Positions 1 through 7,232 of a DNA stretch of 12,876 nt are shown here, in pieces. The stretch spans positions 1-12,876 of the forward strand of contig JAIOPA010000369.1 in assembly GCA_021414165.1 (NCBI GenBank). The letters are read 5' to 3'. This stretch comes from Candidatus Eiseniibacteriota bacterium. Lineage in GTDB: Bacteria > Eisenbacteria > RBG-16-71-46. Under the pieces are notes generated by a model. That model did not search any database. It was not told where the DNA came from and saw only the letters and a list, made by a program, of their open reading frames with translations. The translations under genes were made by a program, and so were the position numbers. Position 1 is the stretch's first letter. Each line of letters starts with the position of its first letter.

Positions 1-354
1 CTGGCGTACCTGATCTCGGGTGGCGTGCTGCTGGCGCTCGCCGGCGCCGGCATGGGGCTCGATGCGAAGCGCATGAGCACGCAGGTCGTGCGTTGTCTGG
101 CACCCACGGCGATCGCGGCGCTCGTGCTGGCAGGCGTGGCGGAGTTCATCCTGGGCAAGCACCTCACGGCCGATCTTGGCGAGGTGCTTCGCCTGGGCCT
201 CGCGTGCATCGCATTCGTGGGCGCCTATCTCGTGTTCTCGTTGCCGTTCACGCGTGGCATCGGCTTCCGTACCCTCGCGATCGAATCGAACCTGCCGGTG
301 ATCTCGGCGCTCGCCCGCCGTTCGGCTGGCCGTCCGGAGGACCCGCGTCCGTGA
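1..354 (+). CDS. Probable polysaccharide flippase, C-terminal fragment (5' end outside window)
   Basis: The frame is open from the first base and ends at a TGA at 352-354, giving 117 residues of the C-terminus. The fragment has about three hydrophobic stretches: residues 1-17, roughly 40-58 and roughly 67-87. Short basic loops separate them, and a polar arginine/proline-rich tail follows. This is the usual ending of Wzx/MATE-like polysaccharide flippases, which move undecaprenyl-linked repeat units to the outer face of the inner membrane. That role suits the downstream glycosyltransferases and AsnB. No diagnostic motif is present in the visible part, so the family is inferred from hydropathy and context. 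Another polytopic membrane protein of the locus, such as a polymerase or acyltransferase, is possible. Its stop overlaps the next gene's GTG start (GTGA, 351-354), indicating translational coupling. Confidence 0.55.
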   Translation: MAYLISGGVLLALAGAGMGLDAKRMSTQVVRCLAPTAIAALVLAGVAEFILGKHLTADLGEVLRLGLACIAFVGAYLVFSLPFTRGIGFRTLAIESNLPVISALARRSAGRPEDPRP

Positions 355-2882
355 GCCGCGATCTCCTCCAGCGGCTCGCTTGGCCGTTGTCCGGGTTCGT
401 CGTGGCCCTGGCGCTCGGTGCGGGCGTGCCGTTGCCCGAGCCCGTTCGCATCGCGCTCGCGTTCGGCGTGCTCGTGCTGTTGCCGGGCGAGGCCTGGCGG
501 CGTGCGATCGGTGCACCCACGCCGGGAGGCGGCGTGCTCGCCGCGGGCCAGGCGCTGGTGCTGGGTGTGGCGTGGGCAGGGCTCGCGGTGCTGGTGCGGC
601 ATCTGCTCGGCGCGCCGTTCACGTTGTTGGCGGCAGCGGGTGCGCCGTGGGCGCTCGCGCCCTGGCTCATCGCGTGGCGCGTGGCGCCGCGCGAGCCAGC
701 GGTGCCTTACCCGGCGCTGCCGCGCGCCGCGGTGCTCGCGATCGTGCTCGCCGCGGTGTTCGCGGGCCTGCACGGCGCGCTGCTCGGCACGCCTGTGTCG
801 TACTTCACGGACTCGCCGGATCACATCGGCACCGTACGCCGCATGCTCGCCTCGGGCGACGCGTTCCCGCGCGATGCGTTCTTCCTCGACGCGGGTGCTG
901 CGGGCGCCGACCCACGCAAGGGGCTCTGGCACCCGATCGTGGCGCTGGTGTGTGCGCTGTCGCACGCCGACCCGCTGCACGTGTGGCGCGCGCTCGCCGC
1001 GCTCATCGCACCGCTGTTCGTGCTGAACGCGGCCGCTTTCACCTGGTGGCTGGGCGGTCCGCTGGCGGCTGCCGTGGGCGCATGGGCGCTGTTGCTCACG
1101 TATGGCGGCGGGCTCGGCATGCAGTACCTGCGCGAGGCGGTGTTCGCGACCAAGCTGGCCGATCAATGCGCGCTCGCGGCCACGGCCGCGATGCTCGTGG
1201 ACCTGGACCGGCGCACCTGGCGCACGCGCGTGCTCACCGCGGCGCTCATGCTGGGCACGCTCGCCGCGCATGTCTTCGGCGCGATCCAGTTCGCGGTGGT
1301 CTTCGGCGCGTTCGCCGCCGGCGTCTGGCTGCACGATCGCGCATGGTCCCCGCGGCCGCAGCGCGTCATCCTCACCGCGTTGCTCGGTGCGGCGGTGGCG
1401 TTGCCGTACCTCGTGTTCCGTGCACAGCAGGCCTATGCGCCCAGCAACATCATCCACACCGAGACCCAGGGCATGCTCGAACTGTTCCCGGGCGCGGTGG
1501 TGGTGTCGTTCGGTGTGCTGTGGGACTGGTTGGGACCGGCGTGGTTGTTGTTCCCGCTGTCGTGGTGGGCGTGGTGGACGAGTCGCGGCAAACCGGCTGC
1601 GTGGCTGCTGGCCACCACCACGCTGGCGGTGTTCGTGCTGCTGTTCGTGCCGCCCATCGTGAGCGTGCTCGAGCCCCGGTTGGGCTATCTGCTCATGCGC
1701 TTCCCGTGGATGCTGCCGAGTTCTGCCGCGGTGGCGTTCCTGGTGGTGCATGCGCGTGACGCCTGGCGTGCCCGCCGCCGCGTGACCGCGGCACTGTCCG
1801 TGCTGCTGCTCGCCGTGACCACCGGCCCCATGGTGCTCGATGGCGTCCACGCGTTCACCGGTGCGGCCGAGGTGCGCGCGGCCGATGCGCGCGTGAGCGT
1901 GGAGCGCTGGCGGGATGCGCTCGACTGGATGGATGCCCAGTTGCCGGCACGCAGCGTGGTGCTGTCGGATCCGGCCACGAGCTACTCCGTGCCCATGCTC
2001 ACCCGGCATTACGTCACCGCATTGGTCGACCAACACAGCTCACCCAACGACTCGCTCGCGCTCGATCGCATCCTCGATGCGCGCGATGCGCTCGATCCCC
2101 ATGCGGGCTGGGCGCGCACGAACGCGGTCGTGAAGCGCTGGGGGGCCACGGTGATCGCGCTCAATGGCCGCTGGGAGTCCGCTCCCGGGCTCGACTACTG
2201 GGCGCCCGATGCCGAGTGGTACGAAGCGGCGCGCGCGCGGCTCGACGGCGCGCCCATGGCGTTCCACAAGGTGTGGGAGCGCGACCGGTTCACGGTGTAC
2301 ACGATCGACCGCGCCGTGCTCGACACGCTGCGGGGTGGCGCGGTGGCGCGGCCGTTCGTGCGCGCGCTCGAGCCGGGTGATCGCGAGCAGCGGTTGCGCG
2401 GCCCGGTCCCCGCACTCGTCTCGGCGCGCTTTGCGCCCATGCAGGCCGTGCCGGGCGACACCATCTCGGGCGTGTTCGAGTGGCACGCCGCGAGCCTGCT
2501 CCCGGCGGGGGCCTACCATGTGGCGGTGCGATTCGATTCGCCGTTGCCCGCCGGCACGCCGCAGGCGCCGGCCTCGCTGAGCAAGGTCTGGCGCAAGCTG
2601 CTCGAACGTCTGCACCACCAGCGCTACCGGTTCCGCGAGGATCACATGCCGGTCGATGGTGCGTTCGGGGTCGATCGCTGGGCGCCCGGCGACGTGGTGA
2701 TCGATTCGTTCCGGATCGTCGTGCCCGCCGATGTGGCGGCCGGGGACTACACGGTCAAGGTGGCCATGACCCGCCAGCCGCACTATCCGAATCTTCGGCT
2801 GTTGGATTTCACGAGCGATGATGACCTGCTCGACGGGCTGCCCATCGGCACGCTCCGTGTGCACGCGGGGAGAGGGAACTAG
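351..2882 (+). CDS. Large GT-C-like membrane protein with C-terminal beta-rich domain
   Basis: This 843-residue protein starts at GTG 351, inside the previous stop, with GGAGG at 336-340. An in-frame ATG at 93 was rejected because it lies within the flippase gene. Residues 1-497 are a polytopic membrane region with around ten or more hydrophobic segments. After the third or so comes the acidic loop TDSPDH (Asp154, Asp157), resembling the catalytic first periplasmic loop of GT-C glycosyltransferases that use polyprenyl-phosphate sugars. Residues 500-680 are soluble and contain DPATSY (540-545) and QHSSPND (561-567), probably periplasmic. Residues 690-843 look like an immunoglobulin-like beta-sandwich: alternating hydrophobic strands, PGD turns and a YHVAVRFD strand. 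Inferred role: transfer of a sugar onto a lipid-linked glycan or nascent polymer on the outer face. No exact family name can be given; GT39/DUF-type GT-C is the nearest description. Its N-terminus resembles that of the protein at 9257-11305. Confidence 0.75.
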   Translation: MSRDLLQRLAWPLSGFVVALALGAGVPLPEPVRIALAFGVLVLLPGEAWRRAIGAPTPGGGVLAAGQALVLGVAWAGLAVLVRHLLGAPFTLLAAAGAPWALAPWLIAWRVAPREPAVPYPALPRAAVLAIVLAAVFAGLHGALLGTPVSYFTDSPDHIGTVRRMLASGDAFPRDAFFLDAGAAGADPRKGLWHPIVALVCALSHADPLHVWRALAALIAPLFVLNAAAFTWWLGGPLAAAVGAWALLLTYGGGLGMQYLREAVFATKLADQCALAATAAMLVDLDRRTWRTRVLTAALMLGTLAAHVFGAIQFAVVFGAFAAGVWLHDRAWSPRPQRVILTALLGAAVALPYLVFRAQQAYAPSNIIHTETQGMLELFPGAVVVSFGVLWDWLGPAWLLFPLSWWAWWTSRGKPAAWLLATTTLAVFVLLFVPPIVSVLEPRLGYLLMRFPWMLPSSAAVAFLVVHARDAWRARRRVTAALSVLLLAVTTGPMVLDGVHAFTGAAEVRAADARVSVERWRDALDWMDAQLPARSVVLSDPATSYSVPMLTRHYVTALVDQHSSPNDSLALDRILDARDALDPHAGWARTNAVVKRWGATVIALNGRWESAPGLDYWAPDAEWYEAARARLDGAPMAFHKVWERDRFTVYTIDRAVLDTLRGGAVARPFVRALEPGDREQRLRGPVPALVSARFAPMQAVPGDTISGVFEWHAASLLPAGAYHVAVRFDSPLPAGTPQAPASLSKVWRKLLERLHHQRYRFREDHMPVDGAFGVDRWAPGDVVIDSFRIVVPADVAAGDYTVKVAMTRQPHYPNLRLLDFTSDDDLLDGLPIGTLRVHAGRGN

Positions 2883-2884
2883 GT

Positions 2885-4834
2885 ATGTGCGGCATCAATG
2901 GCGTGTTCCATTACCGGGGTGGCCAGGCCGATGCAGCGCTCGTGCGGGCCATGGCGCTCGTGCAGCGCCATCGCGGACCCGACGATGCCGCCGTCTGGGC
3001 CGAGGGCCCGGTGGCGTTGGGGCATCGCCGGCTCGCGATCGTGGATCTCTCGCCCGGTGGCCGCCAGCCCATGGCCAACGAGAACGGCCGTGTGCATGTG
3101 GCGTTCAATGGCGAGCTGTATAACTGGCCCGAGGTCATGCCGCAGTTGGCCGCGCGCGGTCACACGTTCCGCGGCCGCAGCGACACCGAGATGTTGCTGC
3201 ATCTGTGGGAGGAGAAGCAGCACGAGTTGCTGGCCGATGTGCGCGGCATGTTCGCGTTCGCGCTGCATGATGCCGATCGCGGCATGCTCATGCTGGCGCG
3301 CGATCGTGTGGGCAAGAAGCCGCTCTACTGGCACGACGACGGCAAGCGCATCGTGTTCGCCAGTGAGCTCAAGGCGCTCATGCGCGACCCGTCGGTGCCG
3401 CGCGATGCCGATGCACGTGCGATCGCGGACTACCTCACGTACCAGTATGTGCCGTCGCCGGGCAGCATCCTCCAGGGCGTGAACAAGCTGCCCGCTGGGC
3501 ACTACCTGCTGTGCGATGCGAACGGCCCGCGCGTGGCGCGCTATTGGGAGCTGCCCACCGAGACCACGGCGCACATGAGCGACGAGGACGCGGTGGCCGG
3601 CCTGCGCGAGCGGCTCACCGAGGCGGTGCGCGTGCGGCTCATGTCCGACGTGCCGCTGGGCGCGTTCTTGTCGGGTGGCGTGGATTCGAGTGCGGTGGTC
3701 GCGCTCATGGCGCAGGTCTCGAGCACGCGCGTGAAGACGTTCAGCATCGGCTTCGAGGACGCCGACTTCAGCGAGTTGTCGCATGCACGGGCCGTGGCCG
3801 AGCATCTTGGCACCGACCATCACGAGCAGATCGTGCGGCCTCGCGCGCTGGAGCTCATGCCGAGGTTGGTGTGGGGGCTCGATGAGCCGTTCGCCGATGC
3901 GTCCATGGTGCCCACGTTCCACGTGAGCGAGATGGCGCGTGATCACGTGACCGTGGCGCTGTCGGGCGATGGCGGTGACGAGGCCTACGCCGGTTACACC
4001 ACCTATGCGTGGGCCCGCTCGTATGCCCGCGTCGATGTGCTGCCGGCGTTCCTGCGCCGGCTGGCCGCGCTGCCCGCAGGGCTCTTGCCGGGGGACCACC
4101 CGCTGGGCCGCCGGTTGCGCCGCATGGGCATGAGCGTGGCCGACCGGCACCTCGAAGTCATGTCGCACTTCCCGACCAGCGAACGCAACGCCGTGCTCAC
4201 GCGCGCGCTGCGCACGAGCCTGGGGACGCACGATCCGTATGCCGCTGCGCGCGCGATCCATGCGCATGCGGCGCGTGGGCTCGGCGATGTGGCGGCACTG
4301 CCGGCGCTCGATGTGCTCACCTACATGATCGACGACGTGCTCGTGAAGGTGGATCGCACGAGCATGATGAACTCGCTCGAGACGCGCGCGCCGTTGCTCG
4401 ATCATCACGTGCTCGAGTGGGTCGCACGCCTGCCGTTCGAGCAGAAGCTGCGCGGTGCCACGAGCAAGTGGGTGCTGCGCGAGGTGGTGCGCCCCATGCT
4501 GCCGCCCGGCATCCTGGAGCGGCCCAAGCAGGGCTTCGGTGTGCCGCTCGACCGCTGGTTCGCGGGCGACTTCGGCCGGTTGGCGCGCGAGGTGCTGCTC
4601 GATCGCCGGTGCCGCGAGCGCGGCTGGCTCGAGCCCGCGGCCGTGGAGAGCCTGCTGGCCGGTGATGGCCTGCGCAATGAAGTGCGCGCCAAGCGCGTGT
4701 TCACGTTGGTCGCGCTCGAGCTGTGGGCGCAGTGCTATCTGGACCGTCCGCGCGAGCAGACCGCCGCGCCCACCGACGGACCGTATCCGCTGCACACCGC
4801 GGTCGCCGCGACCGCGAGTGACGGAGCGGCATGA
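2885..4834 (+). CDS. asnB: Asparagine synthase (glutamine-hydrolysing)-like amidotransferase
   Basis: The protein has 649 residues and starts at ATG 2885, 2 bp after the previous stop, with a purine-rich site GGGGAGAGGG at 2867-2876. It has two domains. The N-terminal class II glutamine amidotransferase domain (about 2-200) has the nucleophile Cys2 in MCGINGVF, GHRRLAIVDLS (46-56), FNGELYN (74-80) and RSDTE (98-102). The C-terminal ATP-pyrophosphatase domain carries LSGGVDSS (262-269) and the SGDGGDE motif. All expected catalytic elements are present, so it should be active. Family knowledge: these enzymes make asparagine from aspartate, but copies inside polysaccharide loci are thought to amidate carboxylates such as uronic acids on the glycan. 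The location here favours the second role, and the real acceptor cannot be read from sequence. The length is slightly above housekeeping AsnB, with a roughly 25-residue polar tail. Confidence 0.93.
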   Translation: MCGINGVFHYRGGQADAALVRAMALVQRHRGPDDAAVWAEGPVALGHRRLAIVDLSPGGRQPMANENGRVHVAFNGELYNWPEVMPQLAARGHTFRGRSDTEMLLHLWEEKQHELLADVRGMFAFALHDADRGMLMLARDRVGKKPLYWHDDGKRIVFASELKALMRDPSVPRDADARAIADYLTYQYVPSPGSILQGVNKLPAGHYLLCDANGPRVARYWELPTETTAHMSDEDAVAGLRERLTEAVRVRLMSDVPLGAFLSGGVDSSAVVALMAQVSSTRVKTFSIGFEDADFSELSHARAVAEHLGTDHHEQIVRPRALELMPRLVWGLDEPFADASMVPTFHVSEMARDHVTVALSGDGGDEAYAGYTTYAWARSYARVDVLPAFLRRLAALPAGLLPGDHPLGRRLRRMGMSVADRHLEVMSHFPTSERNAVLTRALRTSLGTHDPYAAARAIHAHAARGLGDVAALPALDVLTYMIDDVLVKVDRTSMMNSLETRAPLLDHHVLEWVARLPFEQKLRGATSKWVLREVVRPMLPPGILERPKQGFGVPLDRWFAGDFGRLAREVLLDRRCRERGWLEPAAVESLLAGDGLRNEVRAKRVFTLVALELWAQCYLDRPREQTAAPTDGPYPLHTAVAATASDGAA

Positions 4835-5934
4835 ACATCGCCATCCTGATCGGCCACTTCCCGCCGGGTTCCTTCGGCGGCGCGGAGCTGCAGGCCCAGG
4901 GCTGGGCCGAGCGGCTGTCGGCGCATCACCAGGTCACGGTGATCACGCGGCGCGACCCGGCCGATCAGCCTGCGCGTGAGACGCGCGATGGCTACACGGT
5001 CGTGCGGCTGCCCGTCTCCAAGGTACCGGTGTGGCGCACGTTCGCCGATCTCGCCTCGATCGAGCATGCCGTGGCGCAGTTGGAGCCGCGCCCCGACGTG
5101 CTGCTGTGTTTCCAGACGTTCATCTCGGGGCTCGCCGGCACGCGCGCGGGCAAGCGGCTCGGCATCCCTGCCGTGGTGTGGATCCGCGGCGAGGCCGAGT
5201 ACCGCATGCGCGATTCGCGTCTGTTCGCATGGGTGTCGCCGCGCGTCTGGAGTGCGGCGGCCGGCGTGCTGGTGCAGAGCGAGGCGAATCGCGCCGACCT
5301 GTTGGCCGAGCTCGAGCGTGTCGCACCCGCCCGGGTGCAGGGGGTGCGCGGCAAGCTCGGCGTGATCGAGAACGGTCTCGAGTTGCCCGAGTCCACGCCG
5401 GTGCCGGCCGCAGGGCCGGTGCTGTCGGTGGGCCGCTTGATCGCGGACAAGGGCATGGACCGGGTGATCGACGCGTGTGCCGCCAGCGGCCGAGCGCTGG
5501 TGATCGCGGGCGATGGCCCTGAGCGCGCGGCACTCGAGGCCCGTGCACGCGAGCGTGGCGCCGACGTCACGTTCACGGGCTTCCTGGGGCGCGCGGCACT
5601 CGCGGCGCGCTATGCCGAGGCCAGCGTGGTCGTGTTGGCCGCGTTGCGCGGCGAAGGCCTGCCGAACGTGCTCATCGAGGCCATGGCGCATGGCCGCCCG
5701 GTGGTGGCCACGCCGTGCGCGGGCACGCGCGACCTGCTCGCCGATGGCGCCAACGGGCTCGTGGTGCCGGCGGGCGATCGCGCCGCGCTCACGCAGGCGC
5801 TGCAGCGCCTCGCGGCCGACCCCGCGCTCGCCGCGCGCATGGCGGCTGCGGGCCGCGCCACGGCCGAGCGCTTCGATTGGCGGCGCGTGCAGCCGCGGCT
5901 CGAGACCGCACTCGAGCGCTGGAGGCGGCATTGA
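4831..5934 (+). CDS. GT4-family (GT-B fold) glycosyltransferase
   Basis: The protein has 367 residues. Its ATG at 4831 overlaps the asnB stop (ATGA), with GGAG at 4823-4826. It has the two Rossmann-like halves of a GT-B enzyme. The N-terminal acceptor half begins with a beta strand and the glycine-rich GGAE motif (16-19). The C-terminal donor half has VGRLIADKGMD (200-210), AGDGPE (226-231) and the retaining EX7E signature EGLPNVLIE (275-283), followed by GRPVVAT. These are hallmarks of CAZy family GT4, cytoplasmic or membrane-associated retaining enzymes that use nucleotide-sugar donors. No signal peptide or membrane segment is seen. Within the operon it probably adds one sugar to the lipid-linked repeat unit. 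Donor and acceptor specificity cannot be deduced. Confidence 0.92.
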   Translation: MNIAILIGHFPPGSFGGAELQAQGWAERLSAHHQVTVITRRDPADQPARETRDGYTVVRLPVSKVPVWRTFADLASIEHAVAQLEPRPDVLLCFQTFISGLAGTRAGKRLGIPAVVWIRGEAEYRMRDSRLFAWVSPRVWSAAAGVLVQSEANRADLLAELERVAPARVQGVRGKLGVIENGLELPESTPVPAAGPVLSVGRLIADKGMDRVIDACAASGRALVIAGDGPERAALEARARERGADVTFTGFLGRAALAARYAEASVVVLAALRGEGLPNVLIEAMAHGRPVVATPCAGTRDLLADGANGLVVPAGDRAALTQALQRLAADPALAARMAAAGRATAERFDWRRVQPRLETALERWRRH

Positions 5935-7058
5935 ACCGCAAGCCGCGCGTGGCCATGCACGTGGAGTTCCTGTACCCGGTCGTCTCGCAGGGCCGTGTGC
6001 CGTTCGCGGGCGGGATCGAGGTGCAGCTCACGCTCATGGGGCGTGGCCTCGCGAAGCGCGGCTTCGACGTGCATGTGGTCACGTGCGACTACGGCCAGCC
6101 TGACCGGCTGCAGGCCGATGGGCTCACGCTGCACAAGGCGTATCCGCCGAGCGGCGGGATCCCGGTGCTGCGCTTCTTCCATCCGCGGCTCACGCTCGGG
6201 CTATCGGCGCTGTGGCGCTGTGACGCCGATGTCTATCTGTTCCGCGGTGCCGCGCTGTGGGCGGGGATCGTATACCGCGTCGCGCGCGCGCGTGGCCGCC
6301 GCTTCGTGTGGCTCACCGGGCATGACCATGATGTCATGAAAGAACTGCCCGACGTTCTCGGCGCACGTGACCGCGCGCTGGTGTTCGCGGCGATCCGGGG
6401 CGCCGATGCCATCGTCACACAGACGCAATCCCAGGCCGCGCGGCTCAAGACCGACTTCGGGCTCGACTCCACGGTGATCATGAACTCGGTCGAGATCCCC
6501 GGGCCGGAGCGTGTCGTGGATCCCGTCCATGCCGGCGACGTCATCTGGTTGTCGACGTACAAGGCCTCGAAGCGACCCGACTGGTTCACCCGCTTCGCCG
6601 AGCGCCACCCGCAGGTCCGCTGCCGGATGGCCGGAGTGGTGCCGGGGCCGCCGGTGAATGACATCCAGTTCCGGGCTGCGCGTGCCGTCGCTGCCCGCGT
6701 GCCATCGCTCGAGGTCTCCGGGCCCGTGAGCCGCGAGGGCATCGGTGCATTCCTCCAGGGTGCGGCGGTATTTGCACACACGTCGCCGTCCGAGGGCTTC
6801 CCGAACACGCTACTGGAAGCGTGGGCGCATGGTGTCTCCAGCGTGTCCTGCTTCGATCCCGACGGCATCGTGGAGCGAGAGCACCTCGGGGCGTGCCGGG
6901 AGAGCTATGAGGAGTGGGAGGCGGCGATCGAGGCCCGTCTCGCCGATCCCGTGCTCCGCGCTGCCGAGAGCGCGCGTGCAAGGGCGTGGACGGTGGCGCA
7001 CCACGCTCCCGAGGTGGTGCACGAGTCGCTCGCCCGATTGCTCCGCAGCCTGCTCTAG
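5931..7058 (+). CDS. GT-B glycosyltransferase, first of a tandem paralogous pair
   Basis: The protein has 375 residues and the chosen start is TTG 5931. This TTG overlaps the previous stop (TTGA), has GGAGG 5 nt upstream (5921-5925), and gives an N-terminus (NRKPRV) matching the next gene's NRRPRV exactly in register. Upstream in-frame starts fall inside the preceding gene. Motifs: FAGGIE (25-30) in the acceptor half, HDHDV (131-135), and the retaining EX7E signature EGFPNTLLE (288-296) followed by AWAHG. The donor-side segment WLSTYKASKRPDWF (206-219) stands where most GT4 enzymes have VGRL...KG, so this is a divergent GT4-like subgroup. It should act in the cytoplasm on a nucleotide sugar, extending the lipid-linked glycan. 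The end of the gene is followed by a structured intergenic region instead of an overlap. Confidence 0.9.
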   Translation: MNRKPRVAMHVEFLYPVVSQGRVPFAGGIEVQLTLMGRGLAKRGFDVHVVTCDYGQPDRLQADGLTLHKAYPPSGGIPVLRFFHPRLTLGLSALWRCDADVYLFRGAALWAGIVYRVARARGRRFVWLTGHDHDVMKELPDVLGARDRALVFAAIRGADAIVTQTQSQAARLKTDFGLDSTVIMNSVEIPGPERVVDPVHAGDVIWLSTYKASKRPDWFTRFAERHPQVRCRMAGVVPGPPVNDIQFRAARAVAARVPSLEVSGPVSREGIGAFLQGAAVFAHTSPSEGFPNTLLEAWAHGVSSVSCFDPDGIVEREHLGACRESYEEWEAAIEARLADPVLRAAESARARAWTVAHHAPEVVHESLARLLRSLL

Positions 7059-7093
7059 CCTGACTCAGGCCGTTCGTTGGGTGGGCGCCGCAC

Positions 7094-7136
7094 GGTGATA
7101 TCGAATAGGAAGATTCTTCCGGTTCCGGATATCGCC
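7094..7136. repeat. Nested inverted repeat between tandem glycosyltransferase genes
   Basis: An outer pair of arms, GGTGATATC (7094-7102) and GATATCGCC (7128-7136), pairs over 9 positions with one G·T. After one mismatch it can be extended outward by three more pairs (7090-7092 with 7138-7140). Inside lies a perfect hairpin-like palindrome, GGAAGA-T-TCTTCC (7108-7120). It begins about 36 nt after the stop of the upstream gene. No T-run follows, so it is not a standard intrinsic terminator. It could be an attenuator, an RNA-processing or stability structure, or an operator. The function is unknown. Confidence 0.5.
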
Positions 7137-7160
7137 ATGCAGATGTCGCCGCGCTTGCGC

Positions 7161-7166
7161 TAGAGT
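7161..7166 (+). promoter_or_regulatory. Possible -10 element for the downstream glycosyltransferase
   Basis: TAGAGT matches the TATAAT consensus at 4 of 6 positions and lies about 67 nt before the ATG at 7233, in the only sizeable intergenic region of the + strand block. The expected -35 region near 7138-7143 (TGCAGA) matches only 3 of 6. Downstream, a small GGCCC/GGGCC hairpin (7186-7190 with 7197-7201, loop ATCGAA) would lie in the 5' leader. This is weak evidence, recorded because the last gene lacks the coupling seen elsewhere. Confidence 0.25.
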
Positions 7167-7232
7167 ATCGGCTCCCCCGGGTCCGGGCCCATCGAAGGGC
7201 CGCGAAGTCCATCGTTTGCATGGAGGCTCGCG

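Noticed and set aside
93..350. N-terminal extension of the 843-residue protein from ATG 93
   Set aside because: It overlaps the flippase frame by over 250 bp and is Arg/Gly-rich. GTG 351 has a GGAGG site and the standard 4-bp overlap.
225..2036. Antisense open frame (603 codons) opposite the 843-residue membrane protein gene
   Set aside because: Low-complexity His/Gln/Arg-rich product with no domain; the sense frame has coherent membrane segments and a ribosome binding site.
2879..4795. Long antisense open frame (638 codons) opposite asnB
   Set aside because: It mirrors the real gene, its product is His/Arg/Ala-rich without motifs, and the sense strand encodes a complete AsnB. High GC at third positions creates such frames.
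5715..5930. Upstream ATG for the first tandem glycosyltransferase
   Set aside because: The extension lies inside the preceding GT4 gene and has Arg/Ala-rich shadow composition. The TTG at 5931 aligns exactly with the paralogue's ATG.
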